Source: CAZDHT01 sp964505325 (GTDB taxonomy: Bacteria > Planctomycetota > PUPC01). Taken from it: 8,974 nucleotides of DNA. The notes under the pieces are model-generated. The model worked only from the letters and a program-made list of their open reading frames with translations. It was not told the origin of the DNA and made no database searches. Shown in pieces: positions 6,721-8,974 of the stretch. Numbering within the stretch: the first letter of the stretch is position 1; the number at the start of each line of letters is the position of its first letter. The DNA lies in NCBI GenBank assembly GCA_964505325.1, contig CAZDHT010000225.1, positions 1 to 8,974 of the forward strand, written 5' to 3'. The position numbers and the translations under genes are program-made.

Positions 6721-8165
6721 TTATTCGGGCCTCCTATCCCTTTCGGATTCTTGAGCGCGCCGGTGGCGCGTTCGAGCGCCAGCTTCGCCGTCTGGTGCCT
6801 GTAGACCGCCTGGTAGTAAAGAGCGTGGGTTTCGGAGAGGGCCTGGCGGGCGTCCAACATCTCGATCTCGGTGTTGACGCCGGCGTCATAGCCCGCTTTG
6901 GCAAGGCGGAGCCCCTCCTCGGCGCGCTTTCGGTTGTCGGACTGTGATTTCACGAACTTCTCTGCGTCCTCGATGCTGAAGAGCGCCTGCTTCACGTCGA
7001 GCAGCACTTGTTCCTCTGCCTCGGCCAACTCGATGACCGAGCGCTGGAGGTCGGCCCGCGCCTGTCGCATCCGACCGACGGAGGCCAGTCCGTCGAAGAT
7101 CGGCCAGATCATGGTCATCGCTGCGGACCACTCGTTGCCCCAGTCCTGCCGGGCCTGATTGTGAGGGTCGGGCTTGGCTCGCGTTCGCGTGTAGGTGCCC
7201 TCGACCCGGGGCAGGAAGCCGGACCGCGCGTCGACCACCAGCTCCTGGTTGAGCTTGACGGCCAGTTCGGCCTTGAGAATCTCGGGCCGCTCGTGAAATG
7301 CCTTCTTGACCGCCTGTTCGATCACCGGGAGGGCCGCCTTGTATTCGAGCTTGTCGGTCAGTTCCACGCGGCTCTCCTGCGACACCCCCATCGTTTTCAG
7401 GAGCGTCGTCATCGCCAAGTGGGACGCGTTCTGTCTCTCGATGAGCTGGGCCTCAACATTGCTGACCTCCACTCTGGCGCGAAGAACGTCATACTGCGAG
7501 ACGACGCCCGCCGCCTTCTTCTTCTGGACGTCGCCGAGGTGCGCCTTGGCGAGTTTCACGTCGCCTTCGCTGACCTTGACCAGCTCGCGGGCGAGGAGCG
7601 AGTCGTAGTACGTCAGGCGGGTCTGATAGACGACATCCTGCTGAACCTTCGCCACCTCCTCGTCCGTCAGAAAGGCAAAGATGTTCGCACCGCGGATCCC
7701 GGCCGCGATGGCGCCGCCCCGGAAGAACGGCTGGGTCAGCACCAGGCTGCCCGAGTAGTTGTTGCGATTGCCCATCGGGACCGAGACGCCCCCCGCCTTG
7801 AAGGTCGGGACCTTGTCCAGCCGCGTATAGCCGCCCCGGAAGTCCAACTTGGGCAGCGCCGCGGAGTACGCCTCGATGATCCGTCCTTTCGCGTTCTCTC
7901 TCTGCTCACGAATCGTCCCCAGTAGTTTGTTGTTCTCCCAGGCGGTCTTGACAGCCTTCTGTACGCTCAGCTTTCCCGTCAGCACGAGCTGAGCGCCCTC
8001 CCGACCCTCTTTGGCGCTCTTCCACGCCTGGTAGGCGGCGTTGCGGTTGCGGTAGATGTCGTCGTACACCCCCGTTCTCGTGACGCAGCCCACGGAAGCA
8101 AGAACGGCGGCGACACAGAGGACTCTCATCCCGCCACCGCCTGGTCCGGCCGTCATGTGTCTCAT
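6717..8165 (-). CDS. TolC-like outer-membrane efflux protein (probable lipoprotein)
   Basis: This is the outer-membrane exit duct of the tripartite pump. With the ATG at 8165 the product is 482 aa, typical for the OEP family. A hydrophobic signal segment (VLCVAAVLASVG) ends at Cys27, giving a probable lipobox (Ser-Val-Gly-Cys, slightly off consensus), as in OprM-type channels. Two outer-membrane-factor repeats follow: about 65-270 and about 285-470, each with long amphipathic helices and a strand region such as GSLVLTQPFFRGG (139-151) and AAMTMIWPIFDGL (348-360). LAKAGYDAGVNTEIEMLDARQALSET (421-446) is a typical late motif. The start at 8165 is chosen because it makes an ATGA overlap with the tetR stop and has GGAGG 10 nt upstream. 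An ATG at 8129 (giving 470 aa) would place the signal segment right at the N-terminus and is a real alternative. The frame is open further upstream only because it runs antiphase through tetR, and that extension is not credible. The AGGAGG for the next gene is embedded in the last codons. Confidence 0.92.
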   Translation of the reverse strand: MRHMTAGPGGGGMRVLCVAAVLASVGCVTRTGVYDDIYRNRNAAYQAWKSAKEGREGAQLVLTGKLSVQKAVKTAWENNKLLGTIREQRENAKGRIIEAYSAALPKLDFRGGYTRLDKVPTFKAGGVSVPMGNRNNYSGSLVLTQPFFRGGAIAAGIRGANIFAFLTDEEVAKVQQDVVYQTRLTYYDSLLARELVKVSEGDVKLAKAHLGDVQKKKAAGVVSQYDVLRARVEVSNVEAQLIERQNASHLAMTTLLKTMGVSQESRVELTDKLEYKAALPVIEQAVKKAFHERPEILKAELAVKLNQELVVDARSGFLPRVEGTYTRTRAKPDPHNQARQDWGNEWSAAMTMIWPIFDGLASVGRMRQARADLQRSVIELAEAEEQVLLDVKQALFSIEDAEKFVKSQSDNRKRAEEGLRLAKAGYDAGVNTEIEMLDARQALSETHALYYQAVYRHQTAKLALERATGALKNPKGIGGPNK

Positions 8166-8815
8166 TCCGCTGACCCCTCCAGAGAATTGTGCTGAGACCT
8201 GCAAACCATGCCGAGCAGAATACTGCTCGCCTTCGCCACCCGTTCCGGCAAAGGCTCGGCCCACTCCTCCTGTATCCAGTGGGTGCCGATGCTCCCGAAG
8301 GCACCCTCCAGACACAGGGCCATGTACAGAGGGTCCTCCTCCCTGAATACCCCCGCAGTGATGCCCCGGCTTAACACCTCGGTCACCGACTCCAGATACC
8401 GCCGATAGAGCGGCTGGCACTTCTCGGGCAGCGAGCCGGAAAGCGCAGCGGGCGGGGAAGACGGCGCCACCTCGAAGAAGACCCGAGCGAAGTCCCGGTG
8501 CTGCTGCGGATAGAGCAGGCGGACCTCGATCAGGGCCTCGACCGCGGCCCGAGGGTCCGCCTCCTGAAATACGCGCTTCTCCAGCACAGCGAATGCTTCG
8601 TCCCCAAGGCTGGCAATTACCTCATCGAAAAGCTCCTCCTTGCTCTTGAAGAAGTTGTAGAGGGTGCCGACCGCAAAGTCTGCCTCACGCGCAATCCGTT
8701 CCATCGTGGCGAGCTGATAGCCGTCTCGAACGAAGGCCCGCTCGGCCGCTTCGAGTATCTCCCTGCGGTGATTCAGCTTCTCCCGTTCCCTTCGGCTCAG
8801 ATCGCCGTTCTGCAT
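8162..8815 (-). CDS. TetR/AcrR-family transcriptional regulator of the efflux operon
   Basis: This is a predicted ligand-responsive dimeric repressor acting at the operon promoter. With the ATG at 8815 the product is 217 aa, usual for TetR. Helices 1-3 are EILEAAERAFVRDGYQLATM, then ERIAREADFAVGTLYNFFKS (about residues 19-58), including the hallmark VGTLYNFFKSKEEL. The remaining helices form a ligand-binding/dimer domain unlike its relatives in sequence, so no ligand can be inferred. Start choice: ATG 8815 has AAGG 8 nt upstream, while ATG 8842 (226 aa) has only AGG 2 nt away; the longer form cannot be excluded. The stop overlaps the outer-membrane-factor start as ATGA. Regulators of RND pumps are often divergent from the pump genes; here the regulator leads the operon and would repress its own synthesis with that of the pump. 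Activator function is possible but less likely for this family. Confidence 0.92.
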   Translation of the reverse strand: MQNGDLSRREREKLNHRREILEAAERAFVRDGYQLATMERIAREADFAVGTLYNFFKSKEELFDEVIASLGDEAFAVLEKRVFQEADPRAAVEALIEVRLLYPQQHRDFARVFFEVAPSSPPAALSGSLPEKCQPLYRRYLESVTEVLSRGITAGVFREEDPLYMALCLEGAFGSIGTHWIQEEWAEPLPERVAKASSILLGMVCRSQHNSLEGSAE

Positions 8816-8823
8816 TCTCGGCC

Positions 8824-8833
8824 CCTTCGAAGG
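8824..8833. repeat. 10-bp palindrome CCTTCGAAGG in the tetR 5' region
   Basis: A perfect palindrome overlaps the ribosome-binding sequence for ATG 8815 and lies between the two candidate tetR starts. It could be a second protein site or an mRNA hairpin hiding the AAGG. Its short length makes chance likely. Confidence 0.25.
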
Positions 8834-8846
8834 CACGCTCATCGCC

Positions 8847-8860
8847 TGAACTTACGTTCA
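8847..8860. promoter_or_regulatory. Candidate TetR operator (TGAAC-N4-GTTCA)
   Basis: TGAACTTACGTTCA has perfect 5-bp inverted arms around TTAC. It lies between the predicted transcription start (about 8872) and the tetR start codon, where a bound dimer would block initiation or clearance. Size and symmetry fit TetR-family operators, which are usually 14-24 bp palindromes. Binding by the adjacent regulator is inferred. Confidence 0.5.
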
Positions 8861-8878
8861 CATGCCGAATACAGCTTC

Positions 8879-8906
8879 ATTCTCGGCTGTTTCTGGCCTT
8901 TGTCAA
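8879..8906 (-). promoter_or_regulatory. Predicted promoter of the tetR-efflux operon, with -35 at the putative IS end
   Basis: On the minus strand there is a perfect TTGACA (8906-8901), a 16-nt spacer, then GAGAAT (8884-8879), which matches TATAAT at 4 of 6 positions including the A2 and T6 positions. The predicted start is near 8872, giving a leader of about 57 nt to ATG 8815. The -35 coincides with the last six bases of the putative insertion-sequence end to the right. The spacer and -10 would be host sequence. The prediction is by eye only. Confidence 0.5.
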
Positions 8907-8974
8907 GTGAAAACTGTCGTGTCGTGCCAAAGCGATTATGTCACCCCTTAACGCCAAAGGGAAAATGTCACCCC
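8901..8974. mobile_element. Putative insertion-sequence end (IS21-like), element extending off the right edge
   Basis: The segment starts with TG, carries two or three direct repeats reading inward, and is more A-rich than the coding DNA to its left. IS21-family elements end in 5'-TG...CA-3' with multiple internal terminal repeats, and their ends are known to carry an outward-facing -35; the TTGACA here fits that picture. No transposase gene is in the window, so the family call rests only on end architecture. Alternatives are another IS family or a host repeat. Confidence 0.4.
8926..8974 (+). repeat. Direct repeat pair ending in ATGTCACCCC, period 27 nt
   Basis: Two 22-nt units (8926-8947 and 8953-8974) both begin GCCAAAG and end ATGTCACCCC; 19 of 22 positions agree, differing at unit positions 8, 11 and 12. 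A weaker third unit (8902-8923, 13 of 22 matches) precedes them and keeps the AAAA and TGTC core. The second unit ends at the window's last base. Spaced same-direction repeats of this kind are typical of transposase-binding sites inside insertion-sequence ends. Confidence 0.8.

Noticed and set aside
8166..8420. Upstream extension of the outer-membrane factor to 567 aa
   Set aside because: The extra 85 residues are read out of frame through tetR, lack a signal peptide and look like low-complexity shadow. The ATGA start at 8165 has a proper GGAGG.
1..8974. CRISPR array, tRNA, rRNA, riboswitch or defence-system genes
   Set aside because: I looked on both strands and saw no spaced array of multiple identical repeats, no tRNA-like cloverleaf, no conserved riboswitch core and no nuclease, toxin or other defence-type protein.

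Overview
The window is GC-rich DNA from a diderm (Gram-negative type) bacterium. The outer-membrane efflux channel and the RND pump require two membranes. The style of the RND permease N-terminus and the lineage-typical thiouridylase/NadA pair suggest a Planctomycetota-like or related environmental lineage. That assignment is a family-resemblance inference, not proof.

Layout, left to right: (1) positions 1-132 are a short leader with a C-rich tract, a small hairpin and a good extended -10 promoter. (2) A two-gene plus-strand operon (133-2050) encodes a PP-loop tRNA thiouridylase-like enzyme with a probable C-terminal NFACT-R-type RNA-binding domain, and then NadA (quinolinate synthase). The two genes overlap by 11 nt. 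(3) A 21-nt convergent gap contains no recognisable terminator. (4) A four-gene minus-strand operon follows (transcribed from about 8872 down to 2072): TetR-family regulator, TolC-like outer-membrane factor, periplasmic adaptor (membrane fusion protein) and RND inner-membrane permease. Each junction is a 4-nt stop/start overlap (ATGA, GTGA, GTGA). (5) The right edge (8901-8974) carries direct repeats around ATGTCACCCC and starts with TG, which looks like the end of an insertion sequence (IS21-like is my best guess) extending off the window.

How the genes work together: the minus-strand operon is a complete tripartite efflux pump with its own repressor as first gene, so the repressor and pump are made from one mRNA. 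A 14-bp inverted repeat (TGAAC-N4-GTTCA) between the predicted promoter and the tetR start is a good autorepression operator candidate. The promoter's perfect -35 (TTGACA) coincides exactly with the last six bases of the putative insertion-sequence end. This raises the possibility that the pump operon is now driven by a hybrid promoter made by the insertion. The plus-strand operon joins two enzymes that each show three conserved cysteines; these are the known [4Fe-4S] ligands in NadA and a plausible cluster site in the thiouridylase.

I did not find a clearly new biological system. The most unusual items are the possible IS-made promoter at the right edge and the three-cysteine thiouridylase coupled to nadA.
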